DNA of 41,993 nucleotides from an uncultured Bacteroidales bacterium (GTDB lineage: Bacteria; Bacteroidota; Bacteroidia; Bacteroidales; F082): positions 1-41,993 of the forward strand of contig CAMZEK010000021.1 in the NCBI GenBank assembly GCA_947305795.1. Reading direction: 5' to 3'. The notes under the pieces are model-generated. The model was not told the DNA's origin. It ran no database searches and saw nothing but the letters and a program-made list of their open reading frames with translations. Shown piece by piece: positions 8,638-16,761 of this stretch. How positions within the stretch are numbered: the stretch's first letter is position 1; every line of letters begins with the position of its first letter. A program made the translations under genes and the position numbers.

Positions 8638-9081
8638 ATGGAGCAACAAAAACTGTCATGGTTCAAGACGGAACAACGCGAGGGCAAGACCTATGTCTTC
8701 GACCCGCTGCGCCGTCGCCACGTCGTGCTGACACCCGAGGAGGAAGTCAGGCAGAAGGCGCTCTATCTCTTGGTGGAGCATCTGCACGTGCCGGCAGGCC
8801 TTGTGGCGGTGGAGTATTCCGTCAAAGTGAACGGCATGGACAAGCGCTGCGATGCTGTGGTTTTCGGTTCCAACGGTTCGCCCCTGATGATAGTGGAATG
8901 CAAGGCGCAAAGCGTGAAAATTACCGCCAAGACTCTCGACCAGGCTGTACGCTATTATTCCGCCCTTCGTCCCAAGTTTTTGCTGCTTTACAACGGTGTC
9001 GACTGCCATTGCCTCAAAGTGGAAAACGGCGTTTTGCAGCCAATGGACCATCTGCCGGATTACGACGAGATGAAGGCATAA
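8638..9081 (+). CDS. Stand-alone HsdR N-terminal-like (PD-(D/E)XK fold) protein
   Basis: This 147-residue protein corresponds to the N-terminal nuclease-fold domain of type I restriction HsdR subunits (HSDR_N family) without the helicase part. Visible residues are the TPEEEVRQ helix near 32-39 (Glu36), Asp72 in RCDAVVF, and the Glu87-Cys-Lys89 pair in MIVECKA, the arrangement of a PD-(D/E)XK active site. A Gln in the following helix (LDQAVRYY) also fits. No hsdM, hsdS or helicase gene is nearby, so it is not part of a restriction system here. Stand-alone copies are common in Bacteroidota and their role is unsettled. Nuclease activity is inferred only from the retained residues. Confidence 0.85.
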   Translation: MEQQKLSWFKTEQREGKTYVFDPLRRRHVVLTPEEEVRQKALYLLVEHLHVPAGLVAVEYSVKVNGMDKRCDAVVFGSNGSPLMIVECKAQSVKITAKTLDQAVRYYSALRPKFLLLYNGVDCHCLKVENGVLQPMDHLPDYDEMKA

Positions 9082-9109
9082 AAAGGTCGCCGACATCTCG
9101 CCGGCGACC
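9080..9109 (-). terminator. Rho-independent terminator of nrdJ
   Basis: GGTCGCCG (9085-9092) pairs with CGGCGACC (9102-9109) around a nine-base loop. On the minus strand the stem is followed by five T (9084-9080). It lies about 40 bases past the nrdJ stop, and its T-run overlaps the stop codon of the convergent HsdR-N gene. Confidence 0.75.
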
Positions 9110-9149
9110 ACCATTATGAAGATAAAAAAACAACTGTTTTCGTTTTAGT

Positions 9150-11930
9150 TTACCCGCATTTCGAATAGCCACAGTTTTTGCAATGCTTGCAGCCGTCCTC
9201 AAAGACGAGCTTCTCGCCGCAGGTAGGGCATTTTTCCTTTTCGTCCACCATGCCGTCGGGCACGTATTTCTTCAGCGCTCGGGCGATGCCGTTCTTCCAC
9301 GTGTTGATGCTGTCTTCCTCCACGTTGAGGTTCTGTACCAACTCAATCACATACTGGATGGGCATTCCGTGGCGCAAGATGCCTGAAATCAGCTTGGCGT
9401 AGTTCCAATACTCTTTGTCGAACGAGCGCGAAAGCCCTTGCATCAGTACCTCATAACCGTCCTTGTCGGTGTAGCGGAAGTCGTAGCGCGTAGTCTCACC
9501 CTTGGCTTTTTCCTTGATAATCACGCCTTTCTCGACGTAGGGTGGCAGGAAGAAATCCTCGGCTTTGCCCAAGAAAATCTCGTAGGGCTTGCCGTTCAGC
9601 TTCCCGACGAAGGCAATCCATTTCTCGTAGTTGTTCTGGAAACGCACGATGTCGCATTCCAATTCCTTCGGGCGGGGCGGAGCTGAGTTCTCATGGATGT
9701 CGTTCGGACGTACACCGTCTTGATTCTGAGCGTCTTTCTTTGCTTCTTTTTTGTCGTCTTTGGAGACCAAAACGCCGTCGCGCGAGCCATCGCGGTAAAT
9801 CGTCATGCCCTTGCAGCCGCTTTCCCAGGCGGTCATGTAAATCTGGCTGACGAGTTCCTCGGTGGTGTCCTTCGGCACGTTGACTGTCACGCTGATGCTG
9901 TGGTCGACCCACTTCTGCATCGAGCCTTGCATTTTTACCTTGTTCACCCAGTCGATGTCGTTGGCTGTGGCTTTATAATAAGGTGACTGGGCGATGACGG
10001 CGTTCAGTTTCTCGTCGTCGTATTGCATCACTTCGTTCACGTTGTAGCCATTGACTTCCAACCAAGTAAGGAACTTGTGGTGGAAAACGTTGTATTCCTC
10101 GAACGAGTTGCCCGTCACGTCGGTGAAGGTCACATGCACGTCCTTGTCGTTGGCGTTCACCTTGCGGCGGCGCTTGTAGGCCACCATGAAGACGGGTTCG
10201 ATGCCCGAGGTCGTCTGGGTGCAGATACTCACCGTGCCCGTTGGGGCGATGGTCAGCATGGCGATGTTGCGGCGGCCCACACGGGTCATTTTCTGGTAAA
10301 GGTCTTCGTCCAAGGCACGCAACCGCTTGATGAAGGGGTTGTTTTCCTCACGCTTGGCGTCGTACATCGGGAATTTGCCGCGTTCCTCAGCCAAGTTGAC
10401 GGATGAGCGGTAGGCGTTGTAAGCCAGCAACTTCTGTATCTCGGTCGAGAAGGCGATGGCCTCGTCGGAGGCATAGCGTTTGCCCAAGGCAGCCAGCATG
10501 TCGCCCTCGGCAGTGATGCCGATGCCCGTGCGGCGCCCTTGCAGGCACTTCTCGCGGATGTTTTTCCACAGGTTGATTTCGGTGCGTTTCACTTCGGCAT
10601 CCTCAGGGTCGGAGTCGATTTTGGCCAAAATCGCATCCACTTTCTCGATTTCGAGGTCGACGATGTCGTCCATCATGCGCTGCGCGATGGCCACATGCTT
10701 CGAGAAAAGCTGGTGATTGAAACGCGCCTCCGCCGTGAAGGGATGGTCGACATAGCTGTATAGGTTGATGGCGATGAGTCGGCAACTGTCGTATGCACAG
10801 AGTGGGATCTCACCGCAAGGGTTGGTACTCAGGGTTTTGAAGCCGAGGTCGGCGTAGCAGTCGGGGATGGACTCACGGATGATGGTGTCCCAAAACATTA
10901 CGCCAGGCTCAGCCGATTTCCACGCGTTGTGGATGATTTTGTTCCACAGGGCGCGGGCATCGACTTCCTTGGTGAATTTTGGGTTGGGCGAGTCGATGGG
11001 ATATTGCTGGATGAAAGGCTTGCCTTCCTTGACACATTGCATGAACTCATCGGTAAGGCGCACTGAGACATTGGCGTTGGTGATACGGCCTTCGGTCATC
11101 TTGGCATCAATAAAAGCTTCGGAATCAGGATGTTTTATGCTGATACTCATCATCAAGGCACCGCGACGACCGTCTTGCGCCACCTCTTTGGTCGAGTTGG
11201 AAAAACGTTCCATGAAAGGTACCACGCCAGTTGATGTCAAAGCGCAATTCTTGACGGGGCTGCCTGCTGGACGGATATGTGATAGGTCGTGACCCACGCC
11301 ACCGCGCCGTTTCATCAGCTGCACCTGCTCCTGGTCGGTCTTCATGATACCGCCGTAGGAGTCGGAATTGCCGTTGTTGCCGATGACGAAACAGTTTGAC
11401 AATGAAGAGATCTGGAAGTTGTTGCCAATGCCAGCCATTGGGCTGCCTTGGGGCACGATGTAGCGGAAGTCCTTCAATACCTCGAAGATTTCCTCCTCTG
11501 TTAACGGGTTGGGGTATTTGCGTTCGATGCGGGCCACCTCGCGGGCGATGCGATGGTGCATTTCGTCAGGCGTCAGCTCGTAGGTGTTGCCGTCGCTGTC
11601 CTTGAGGGCGTATTTGTTGGCCCACACATCACCGGCAAGGGAGTCACCGTGGAAATATTCCTTGGCAGCGGCTTTCACCTCCTCGATGGGATGGGCGTGA
11701 TACTCGATTTTGGGCTCCTCGACGGCAACAGGCTGTTCCGCAGGGGCTTCCGTTTTCTCAACAAGCTGAACCTCGTCCAAACGTTCAAAACTTTCGGCCA
11801 CGAAACCAGTGTTCTTCCTCGATTCCAAAATCTTGTCGTAAGAAACAGGTTCTTGCTGCTCGGTCTCAGTGTCCATCAGGCCACTAAAAAGGTCTCCTTC
11901 AAACTCAGTAGATATATGGTTTGGTTTCAT
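9150..11930 (-). CDS. nrdJ: Adenosylcobalamin-dependent (class II) ribonucleotide reductase
   Basis: The 926-residue product reduces ribonucleotides to deoxyribonucleotides using adenosylcobalamin. About 90 N-terminal residues are polar and probably disordered. The catalytic barrel then shows SLSNCFV (Cys180, redox pair), RRGGVGHDLSHIRP (about 208-221), and NPCGEIPL with Cys372 and Glu374, the thiyl-radical site. The C-terminus has a zinc-ribbon-like cysteine cluster (CPTC, then CKHCKNC). Large size and cysteine tail fit the long class II enzymes of anaerobes. The start at 11930 (MKPNHIS) is preferred over an in-frame ATG at 11990, which lies on a candidate -7 box region. No cobalamin riboswitch was recognised upstream. 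It is followed by a strong terminator and appears monocistronic. Confidence 0.93.
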   Translation of the reverse strand: MKPNHISTEFEGDLFSGLMDTETEQQEPVSYDKILESRKNTGFVAESFERLDEVQLVEKTEAPAEQPVAVEEPKIEYHAHPIEEVKAAAKEYFHGDSLAGDVWANKYALKDSDGNTYELTPDEMHHRIAREVARIERKYPNPLTEEEIFEVLKDFRYIVPQGSPMAGIGNNFQISSLSNCFVIGNNGNSDSYGGIMKTDQEQVQLMKRRGGVGHDLSHIRPAGSPVKNCALTSTGVVPFMERFSNSTKEVAQDGRRGALMMSISIKHPDSEAFIDAKMTEGRITNANVSVRLTDEFMQCVKEGKPFIQQYPIDSPNPKFTKEVDARALWNKIIHNAWKSAEPGVMFWDTIIRESIPDCYADLGFKTLSTNPCGEIPLCAYDSCRLIAINLYSYVDHPFTAEARFNHQLFSKHVAIAQRMMDDIVDLEIEKVDAILAKIDSDPEDAEVKRTEINLWKNIREKCLQGRRTGIGITAEGDMLAALGKRYASDEAIAFSTEIQKLLAYNAYRSSVNLAEERGKFPMYDAKREENNPFIKRLRALDEDLYQKMTRVGRRNIAMLTIAPTGTVSICTQTTSGIEPVFMVAYKRRRKVNANDKDVHVTFTDVTGNSFEEYNVFHHKFLTWLEVNGYNVNEVMQYDDEKLNAVIAQSPYYKATANDIDWVNKVKMQGSMQKWVDHSISVTVNVPKDTTEELVSQIYMTAWESGCKGMTIYRDGSRDGVLVSKDDKKEAKKDAQNQDGVRPNDIHENSAPPRPKELECDIVRFQNNYEKWIAFVGKLNGKPYEIFLGKAEDFFLPPYVEKGVIIKEKAKGETTRYDFRYTDKDGYEVLMQGLSRSFDKEYWNYAKLISGILRHGMPIQYVIELVQNLNVEEDSINTWKNGIARALKKYVPDGMVDEKEKCPTCGEKLVFEDGCKHCKNCGYSKCG

Positions 11931-11994
11931 TGTGCTGATATTTAAAGACTTATGAAAATGCAAAAAGGCATTTCTTTTCTGCTCTTTCAATCTG

Positions 11995-12002
11995 CGAAGA
12001 TA
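11995..12002 (-). promoter_or_regulatory. Candidate -7 box of nrdJ
   Basis: TATCTTCG on the minus strand differs from TAnnTTTG at one position and lies 64 bases before the ATG at 11930, leaving a leader of about 55-60 bases. Confidence 0.35.
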
Positions 12003-12102
12003 GGAAAGATGTACATACTGATAGCCGAAAAAATCACGTTTTGGGTCGGATTTTTTTCAACAAACGCTGTTGATAAGTTATTCCGTTTTGACTTGAAGAC
12101 TT

Positions 12103-12888
12103 TTACATCCACTCGGCCTTACGTTTCTCGAAAAATGCCTTCATGCCTTCTTGACCTGATTTTGAAATGCGTTGGTTGGCAATTAGTTGTGAGGTTTGTA
12201 AGAAAATGGGGCTGTAAGGGTCGTCGGTGCCGCTTACCATGCGGATCAGGTGTTTGCAATCGGACACGGCATCGGGCGAGGCTTGCAGGAAATGCTCAAT
12301 GTACTGCCGCTCAGTGTCAAGCATATTCGCTTCTTCTGTCACGACATTCACCAATCGAAAATCCTTGGCTTCGGCGGCGGTGAAACGGCGTCCTGTGAGC
12401 ATCAGCTCCTTGGCTGCGGAAGTACCTATTTTGGCCACCACGAAAGGCGAGATGGTAGCGGGCGTAAGGCCCAATTTCACCTCAGTAAAGGCGAATACTG
12501 TGTTGTGTTCAGCAATCACCACATCGGCAGCGGCGATGATGCCGTTGGCTCCACCGATGCATGAACCATGCACCTCCACGATAACGGCTTTGTCGCAGAA
12601 CCAAATAGTCTGAAACAGCTTGGAGAGTCGCTCGGCATCAGCCAAATTCTGTGGATAGCTGTAGTTTGCCATCTCCTTCATATAATTCAGGTCGGCACCG
12701 GCACAGAAGGCTTTTCCGTTGCCTTTTACGACAATGATGCGCACATCGTCGCGGCTGTTAAGCCATCCGAAAGCTTCTGTCAGTTCGCGTATCATTGTGT
12801 CATTGAGGGCGTTGCGCACTTCGGGGCGGTCGAGGTTGATCCAAGCTACACTTTCGCCCAATTGTACTTTTATTGTATTGAAATCCAT
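12103..12888 (-). CDS. Enoyl-CoA hydratase/isomerase, methylglutaconyl-CoA hydratase-like
   Basis: This 261-residue crotonase-fold protein shows FCAGADLNYMK (61-71) for CoA and oxyanion binding, SCIGGANG (109-116) for the second oxyanion residue, and FTEVKLGLTPATISP (134-148). The last motif is typical of the AUH/LiuC-type branch that hydrates 3-methylglutaconyl-CoA in leucine breakdown; Glu136 would be the catalytic glutamate. No other leucine-degradation gene lies in the window, so the substrate could be another enoyl-CoA. The gene is alone on the minus strand. No consensus -7 box was found before its ATG, only a low-complexity A+T-rich spacer. Confidence 0.85.
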   Translation of the reverse strand: MDFNTIKVQLGESVAWINLDRPEVRNALNDTMIRELTEAFGWLNSRDDVRIIVVKGNGKAFCAGADLNYMKEMANYSYPQNLADAERLSKLFQTIWFCDKAVIVEVHGSCIGGANGIIAAADVVIAEHNTVFAFTEVKLGLTPATISPFVVAKIGTSAAKELMLTGRRFTAAEAKDFRLVNVVTEEANMLDTERQYIEHFLQASPDAVSDCKHLIRMVSGTDDPYSPIFLQTSQLIANQRISKSGQEGMKAFFEKRKAEWM

Positions 12889-13008
12889 AATTACCGGTTT
12901 AGAGTTAATAGTTTGGAGTTAGGAATTGTTGGGTTGCCAAATAGGCTTTTGGATTGCAATAATCGGAAAAATTTGCCAAATTGTCACAATCAATCCGAAA
13001 AAAAAGCG

Positions 13009-13150
13009 TTTCTTTGCAGTCGGAATGGTTTTTGTACCAATTCCTCCCACCTTAAAGGGGCGATAATACCGTAACCGCGAGTCACGACTTGTGGCAGCAT
13101 CCCAAAAGGTAACTAAACAACAGAACAACTGATAACTGACAATAGAATAG
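13009..13150 (+). promoter_or_regulatory. Candidate promoter and long structured leader of the orphan-barrel-queG operon
   Basis: TTTCTTTG at 13009-13016 is one base off the -7 consensus, leaving about 130 bases before the ATG at 13151; most leaders in this window are 10-30 bases. The leader contains a hairpin at 13022-13044 (GGAA.GGT against ACC..TTCC), a CCTT/AAGG-type stem near 13050, and GTCAC/GTGGC at 13081-13095. By eye it does not fit the preQ1 riboswitch pattern. Whether the leader is regulatory is inference. Confidence 0.35.
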
Positions 13151-13615
13151 ATGGACGAAAACAATCTGAATAACGGCCTCGATGACCTCCTGAATATGTT
13201 CAAGAAACTGATGGAAGGCCAGGATCTTGACGCCATTCCGGGTATCAACGAGGAGCAGAAAGAACAGCTGAAGATGTTTCTTGAGGACTTCGATGAGCTG
13301 AAAAATGATATGAAAATTGAGATCTATAAGCTCGACCCGTTTACGAAGCAAATGGTGGGTATGGTGATGGGCCAGCTGAAGAACTTCACGGGTGAAGGTC
13401 AACAAGGGACTGGCCAAGACGCGAAACAGCAGACGTTGGAGGCGAAAAGGGAAAAACAGCTGACAGATATTCCTGGTACCACCGAAAACCTTGAAGCCAA
13501 GCTCGCGGCCATCGACAAACAACTGCGCAATCCCGACCTCAGCGACGATGACCTCAACCGGCTGCTCGACGAACGCTCAGCCGTTGCTGCTGAGTTGGGC
13601 GTTCAACATAGTTAA
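13151..13615 (+). CDS. Acidic helical protein of unknown function
   Basis: I do not recognise this 154-residue protein. It is strongly acidic at the N-terminus (MDENNLNNGLDDLLNMFKKLMEG). It has an amphipathic helical middle (EEQKEQLKMFLEDFDELK), a Gly/Gln-rich linker near 95-110, and a charged C-terminal coiled-coil-like stretch (ENLEAKLAAIDKQL, then DDDLNRLLDERSAVAAELG). There is no signal peptide or membrane segment, so it is probably cytoplasmic. It is the first gene of a three-gene unit: the barrel gene begins 25 bases after its stop, and queG overlaps the barrel gene. Codon use looks like its neighbours. The ORF is supported by length, composition and its operon position rather than by homology. 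Confidence 0.65.
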   Translation: MDENNLNNGLDDLLNMFKKLMEGQDLDAIPGINEEQKEQLKMFLEDFDELKNDMKIEIYKLDPFTKQMVGMVMGQLKNFTGEGQQGTGQDAKQQTLEAKREKQLTDIPGTTENLEAKLAAIDKQLRNPDLSDDDLNRLLDERSAVAAELGVQHS

Positions 13616-13640
13616 TCTAACGAATCAATCATTCAACAAC

Positions 13641-14336
13641 ATGAAAAGAATACTTTTTACCCTCATCGCACTTGTTATCTCGGCAACCTCGTTTGCCCAA
13701 CTTATTGCTAACAAAACCGACAATAAGGTGACCGTCGGTTTCGATCTTTTCCACGATTTCCAATTTGGCACGAGCGACAATTGGGATGCTCGAGGCTTCA
13801 ACCAAGGCGCGGATTGGTATATTACCTATAACTTTCCCTTGGGCGAAAGCTCGAAGCATACGGTAAGCGTTGGCGCAGGCATGAGCCATCACAACTATTT
13901 CTCTTACAGCCACATTATGAATCCATACGCCGATACACTGCAATATGTCCAGTGCCGTGATCTGGAGAACTTCAAACGCTTCAAGGTCAACGCCAACTAC
14001 GTTGACATTCCGTTGGAGTTGCGCTTTCGCATCAAGGATCAGGTGAAAATTGGTGTGGGCTTCAAGCTGGGCATCCTTGTGATGGGCAAGACGAAATACG
14101 TTGGCCCCGATTATAGCGAAAACACTTTCTTGACGGGTGGAAGTGGCAACAACATCCACGAAAAACAGTGCTACATCAAAAACTTGGAGCGTTACACTTA
14201 TTCAGCCACGTTGCGTGTCGGTTGGAAGTGGGTCAGCGTGTTTGCAGCCTATCAGCTGAATCCTGTCTTTGAGGTCGGCCACAATGCGCCTGTCATTCAC
14301 CCGCTCTCGGTGGGACTTTCATTCGCCCCGTTCTGA
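13641..14336 (+). CDS. Outer-membrane beta-barrel protein
   Basis: The 231-residue product starts with a Sec signal peptide (MKRILFTLIALVISATSFAQ). The remainder is alternating hydrophobic beta strands such as KVTVGFDLFHDFQFG, HTVSVGAGMSHHNYF, DIPLELRFRI and YSATLRVGWKWVSVFAAYQL, and it ends in an aromatic residue (HPLSVGLSFAPF). This is the pattern of small OmpA/OprF-like or PorT-type barrels. It lies between the orphan acidic protein (25 bases upstream) and queG, whose ATG overlaps its TGA by one base (TGATG), suggesting translational coupling. No specific function can be given. Confidence 0.8.
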   Translation: MKRILFTLIALVISATSFAQLIANKTDNKVTVGFDLFHDFQFGTSDNWDARGFNQGADWYITYNFPLGESSKHTVSVGAGMSHHNYFSYSHIMNPYADTLQYVQCRDLENFKRFKVNANYVDIPLELRFRIKDQVKIGVGFKLGILVMGKTKYVGPDYSENTFLTGGSGNNIHEKQCYIKNLERYTYSATLRVGWKWVSVFAAYQLNPVFEVGHNAPVIHPLSVGLSFAPF

Positions 14337-15265
14337 TGCTTCTCTCCCAATGGATTGTCGCGGAAGCCGAAAAAATGGGCTTCGATGCCTGCGGCGTTTC
14401 AAGCGCGACGCTGTTGGAAGAAGAGTCGGCACACGTGGAGCAATGGCTTGAGGCGCAGCATGAAGGCGAGATGAACTATCTTAGCCGCAACCGCGAGAAA
14501 CGCTATGATCCACGTCTTTTGGTCGAGGGTACCAAAAGTATCGTCACAGTACTTTACAATTACTTCCCGAAACAAAAACTGAAGGAAGCTGATAATTTCA
14601 AGATTGCCAAATATGCTTATGGCGCCGATTATCACGATGTGCTGAAACGCAAGCTGCGTCAGCTGTTGGAACGCATTGAGAAACAAACGGGCAAATTGGA
14701 GGGAGTGCGTGTTTTCGTCGATTCGGCGCCTGTTTTGGATCGCGCGTGGGCCGTGCGTTGTGGTCTTGGATTCATCGGTAAAAACACCGCTTTGATTCAC
14801 CCCAAAAAAGGCTCGTTCTTCTTCATCGGGCATCTGTTTCTGCCTTTGGACTTAACCGAAACAGGCCATGCTTTAGCCAACCACTGCGGACGTTGCACGC
14901 GCTGTATTGATGCCTGTCCGACTGGTGCTTTGGAAGCTCCGTTCCGTATAGATGCGCGCAAGTGCATATCCTACTTGACTATTGAATACAAGGGAAGTTT
15001 GGAAGGCTTCGCCAGCTCGAAATTCAACGGTTGGATTTATGGTTGCGACATCTGTCAGGACGTGTGCCCTTACAACCGGTTTTCGCTTCCGAACATTGAA
15101 CCCGAATTTCAGCCTTCCGAGAAATTGCTTTCCATGCGGAAAACCGACTGGAAGAACCTTAATAGAGCTGATTTTGAGGTACTTTTTGCGCATTCGGCTG
15201 TGCAGCGCGCCGGATTCGAAGGCTTGAAAAGGAATATTGGTTTTATCTCCGAATCGGAGAGTTGA
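14336..15265 (+). CDS. queG: Epoxyqueuosine reductase QueG, short form
   Basis: QueG carries out the last step of queuosine synthesis, reducing epoxyqueuosine in tRNA to queuosine with cobalamin and two [4Fe-4S] clusters. The 309-residue product shows the catalytic-Asp region SAPVLDRAWA (Asp135), then HCGRCTRCIDACPTGAL (Cys184, 187, 190, 194), Cys210 in the KCISY motif, and the second cluster GCDICQDVCPYN (Cys237, 240, 244). It lacks the C-terminal HEAT-like extension of the longer B. subtilis and E. coli proteins. Its ATG overlaps the stop of the barrel gene, so it is translationally coupled. Its end overlaps the convergent barrel gene by 23 bases. The assignment is firm. Confidence 0.94.
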   Translation: MLLSQWIVAEAEKMGFDACGVSSATLLEEESAHVEQWLEAQHEGEMNYLSRNREKRYDPRLLVEGTKSIVTVLYNYFPKQKLKEADNFKIAKYAYGADYHDVLKRKLRQLLERIEKQTGKLEGVRVFVDSAPVLDRAWAVRCGLGFIGKNTALIHPKKGSFFFIGHLFLPLDLTETGHALANHCGRCTRCIDACPTGALEAPFRIDARKCISYLTIEYKGSLEGFASSKFNGWIYGCDICQDVCPYNRFSLPNIEPEFQPSEKLLSMRKTDWKNLNRADFEVLFAHSAVQRAGFEGLKRNIGFISESES

Positions 15266-15887
15266 TGTTGTAGGTCACGGTGGCTTGGATGACCTTGTTA
15301 TAGGCATGGTCGAAGAGCCGTAAAGGTGTAGGATTGGTTTGCATTGGGGTAATGGAATACATCATTCGAGCTCCGATACCCAAGTGATTGCCGAGAACAA
15401 AATGCAAACCAAAATTGCCCGTGACAGAGAAGAAATTCAATTTCCAATATTGGGTTGCAAAATCCAGTTCACCATGATGCCATAATAGGAAATCCAAACT
15501 AAGACCAGCCTCTAATCTTATGAAATCCAATGACTTGCCATAAACGGTAAAGTGACCGAAATCATATTGCAACATCAAAGGAATCTCAGCGTAATTCAGG
15601 CTCAGATTGTAGGGATAGTAGGAATATTCAGTCACTTCTTTCACTGAGGAATGTGCGCCCATGAGTGTGTATTTTAGTTCCATCTGAAGTGCAAAATGTT
15701 TAAAGACAGGGAGATTCACATAACCACCTGCGGTAAATCCAAGTTTGTTGTAACCAAAATAATTGTCACCGTCGACTTGGCAAAAAGTGGCCCCAGCAAT
15801 CAGGCCAGCGTTGAACTGCTGGGCAAAGGCCTTGTTTGTGGCAAAAAACATCAAGACGATAAGGATGGGATAAAATAGTTTCTTCAT
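15243..15887 (-). CDS. Outer-membrane beta-barrel protein, PorT-like
   Basis: The 214-residue product has a signal peptide (MKKLFYPILIVLMFFATNKAFAQ) followed by barrel strands: FNAGLIAGATFCQVDGD, YNKLGFTAGGYVNLPVF, FALQMELKYTLMG and YAEIPLMLQYDFG. These are typical of the PorT/outer-membrane beta-barrel family (PF13568-type). Because of this pattern it is expected in the outer membrane. It is the second gene after the lytic transglycosylase gene, 15 bases downstream of its stop, so the two probably form an operon. The last 23 bases overlap the end of queG on the other strand. Whether it serves the T9SS as PorT does is not shown. Confidence 0.8.
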   Translation of the reverse strand: MKKLFYPILIVLMFFATNKAFAQQFNAGLIAGATFCQVDGDNYFGYNKLGFTAGGYVNLPVFKHFALQMELKYTLMGAHSSVKEVTEYSYYPYNLSLNYAEIPLMLQYDFGHFTVYGKSLDFIRLEAGLSLDFLLWHHGELDFATQYWKLNFFSVTGNFGLHFVLGNHLGIGARMMYSITPMQTNPTPLRLFDHAYNKVIQATVTYNINSPIRR

Positions 15888-15902
15888 GTAATTATGTGTA
15901 AT

Positions 15903-16652
15903 TTATTCTATTATAAGTTTATATTGTTTGTGCTTTTTCAAGACGGACTCCACGAAACTATATGTTTCGGTACCCCGTAAATACCCATTGCGGCAACAGG
16001 AGTCATTGTAATATTCAGGTTTCGATTTGTTGAGGATGAAAAAATCCACGTTGTCTTCCCAAATGTCGGGTGACTTTCCATATTTTTCCGCAAGTCGTTG
16101 AGCGTCATAGACATGACCTAAACCAGCATTGTAGGCAGCCAAGACAAATTTCACACGTTCAGCACTGTCGGTTACTTTGTTATGGAGGCATTTCTCCAAA
16201 TGTTGGATGAGTTTTCCGCCTACTTCGATTTGCTCTTCTGGCGTGGCGTTATAGTCAATTTCATAGCGTTCCATGACGACTGGCATGAGCTGCATGAGGC
16301 CAAAGGCACCTTTTTCGCTTTCCAAATCAGGTATGAAATGCGATTCTTGGTGGATGAGCGAAGCCAGCAGACGCCAGTCCCAACCGATTTTTTTTGCGGT
16401 TTTTTTGATAGCTTGGTCATACTCCGAAATCTGTCCGACTCGCCTTGGAGGGTTGAGAATCAATGATTTGATACGTTTGGTGTCTTTGTTAGGCAGTTGC
16501 CTCAGGGGGTTGTTTATGGCACTATCCGTTATGCAACTGAATAAAGCTGCTGCATCTATCGGTTTGGGCTTCGTTTTTGGGTCGGTTTGGCATGACGGCA
16601 AAAATGAAAGCGACAGTAGAAATAAGATGGACAAGATAGAAATCCGAGTCAT
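15903..16652 (-). CDS. Lytic transglycosylase lipoprotein (SLT domain, MltF-like)
   Basis: The 249-residue product has a lipoprotein signal ending LPSC (Cys21). A linker of about 55 residues leads to an SLT goose-lysozyme-like domain. HQESHFIPDLES contains the catalytic Glu103. GAFGLMQLMP (116-124) is the second SLT motif and AAYNAGLGHVYDA the third. It resembles the C-terminal catalytic domain of MltF without its solute-binding N-terminal domain. The enzyme cleaves the glycan strand of peptidoglycan, forming anhydromuramyl products, and would be membrane-anchored on the periplasmic side. It is the first gene of a two-gene operon with a barrel protein. A near-consensus -7 box precedes it. Confidence 0.9.
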   Translation of the reverse strand: MTRISILSILFLLSLSFLPSCQTDPKTKPKPIDAAALFSCITDSAINNPLRQLPNKDTKRIKSLILNPPRRVGQISEYDQAIKKTAKKIGWDWRLLASLIHQESHFIPDLESEKGAFGLMQLMPVVMERYEIDYNATPEEQIEVGGKLIQHLEKCLHNKVTDSAERVKFVLAAYNAGLGHVYDAQRLAEKYGKSPDIWEDNVDFFILNKSKPEYYNDSCCRNGYLRGTETYSFVESVLKKHKQYKLIIE

Positions 16653-16673
16653 TATTATGCTTTAATGAGGCGG

Positions 16674-16681
16674 TAAAAGTA
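16674..16681 (-). promoter_or_regulatory. Near-consensus -7 box of the transglycosylase gene
   Basis: TACTTTTA on the minus strand differs from TAnnTTTG at the last base and lies 21 bases before the ATG at 16652. Confidence 0.4.
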
Positions 16682-16732
16682 GTAAAAAATATGATTTGAG
16701 AGAAAAAATGCCTTTAGTTTTGGAGAAATATG

Positions 16733-16740
16733 TAATTTTG
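16733..16740 (+). promoter_or_regulatory. -7 box of the acyltransferase gene
   Basis: TAATTTTG matches the consensus 21 bases before the ATG at 16762. It argues for that start rather than the in-frame ATG at 16696. Confidence 0.65.
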
Positions 16741-16761
16741 TACATTTATTTCGTGAATGAA

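Noticed and set aside
8638..9081. Type I restriction-modification system
   Set aside because: Only the HsdR N-terminal-like domain is present; no methylase or specificity gene is adjacent.
13009..13150. PreQ1 riboswitch before the queG operon
   Set aside because: The stem, C-rich loop and A-rich tail expected for preQ1 class I are not recognisable; kept only as an unexplained structured leader.
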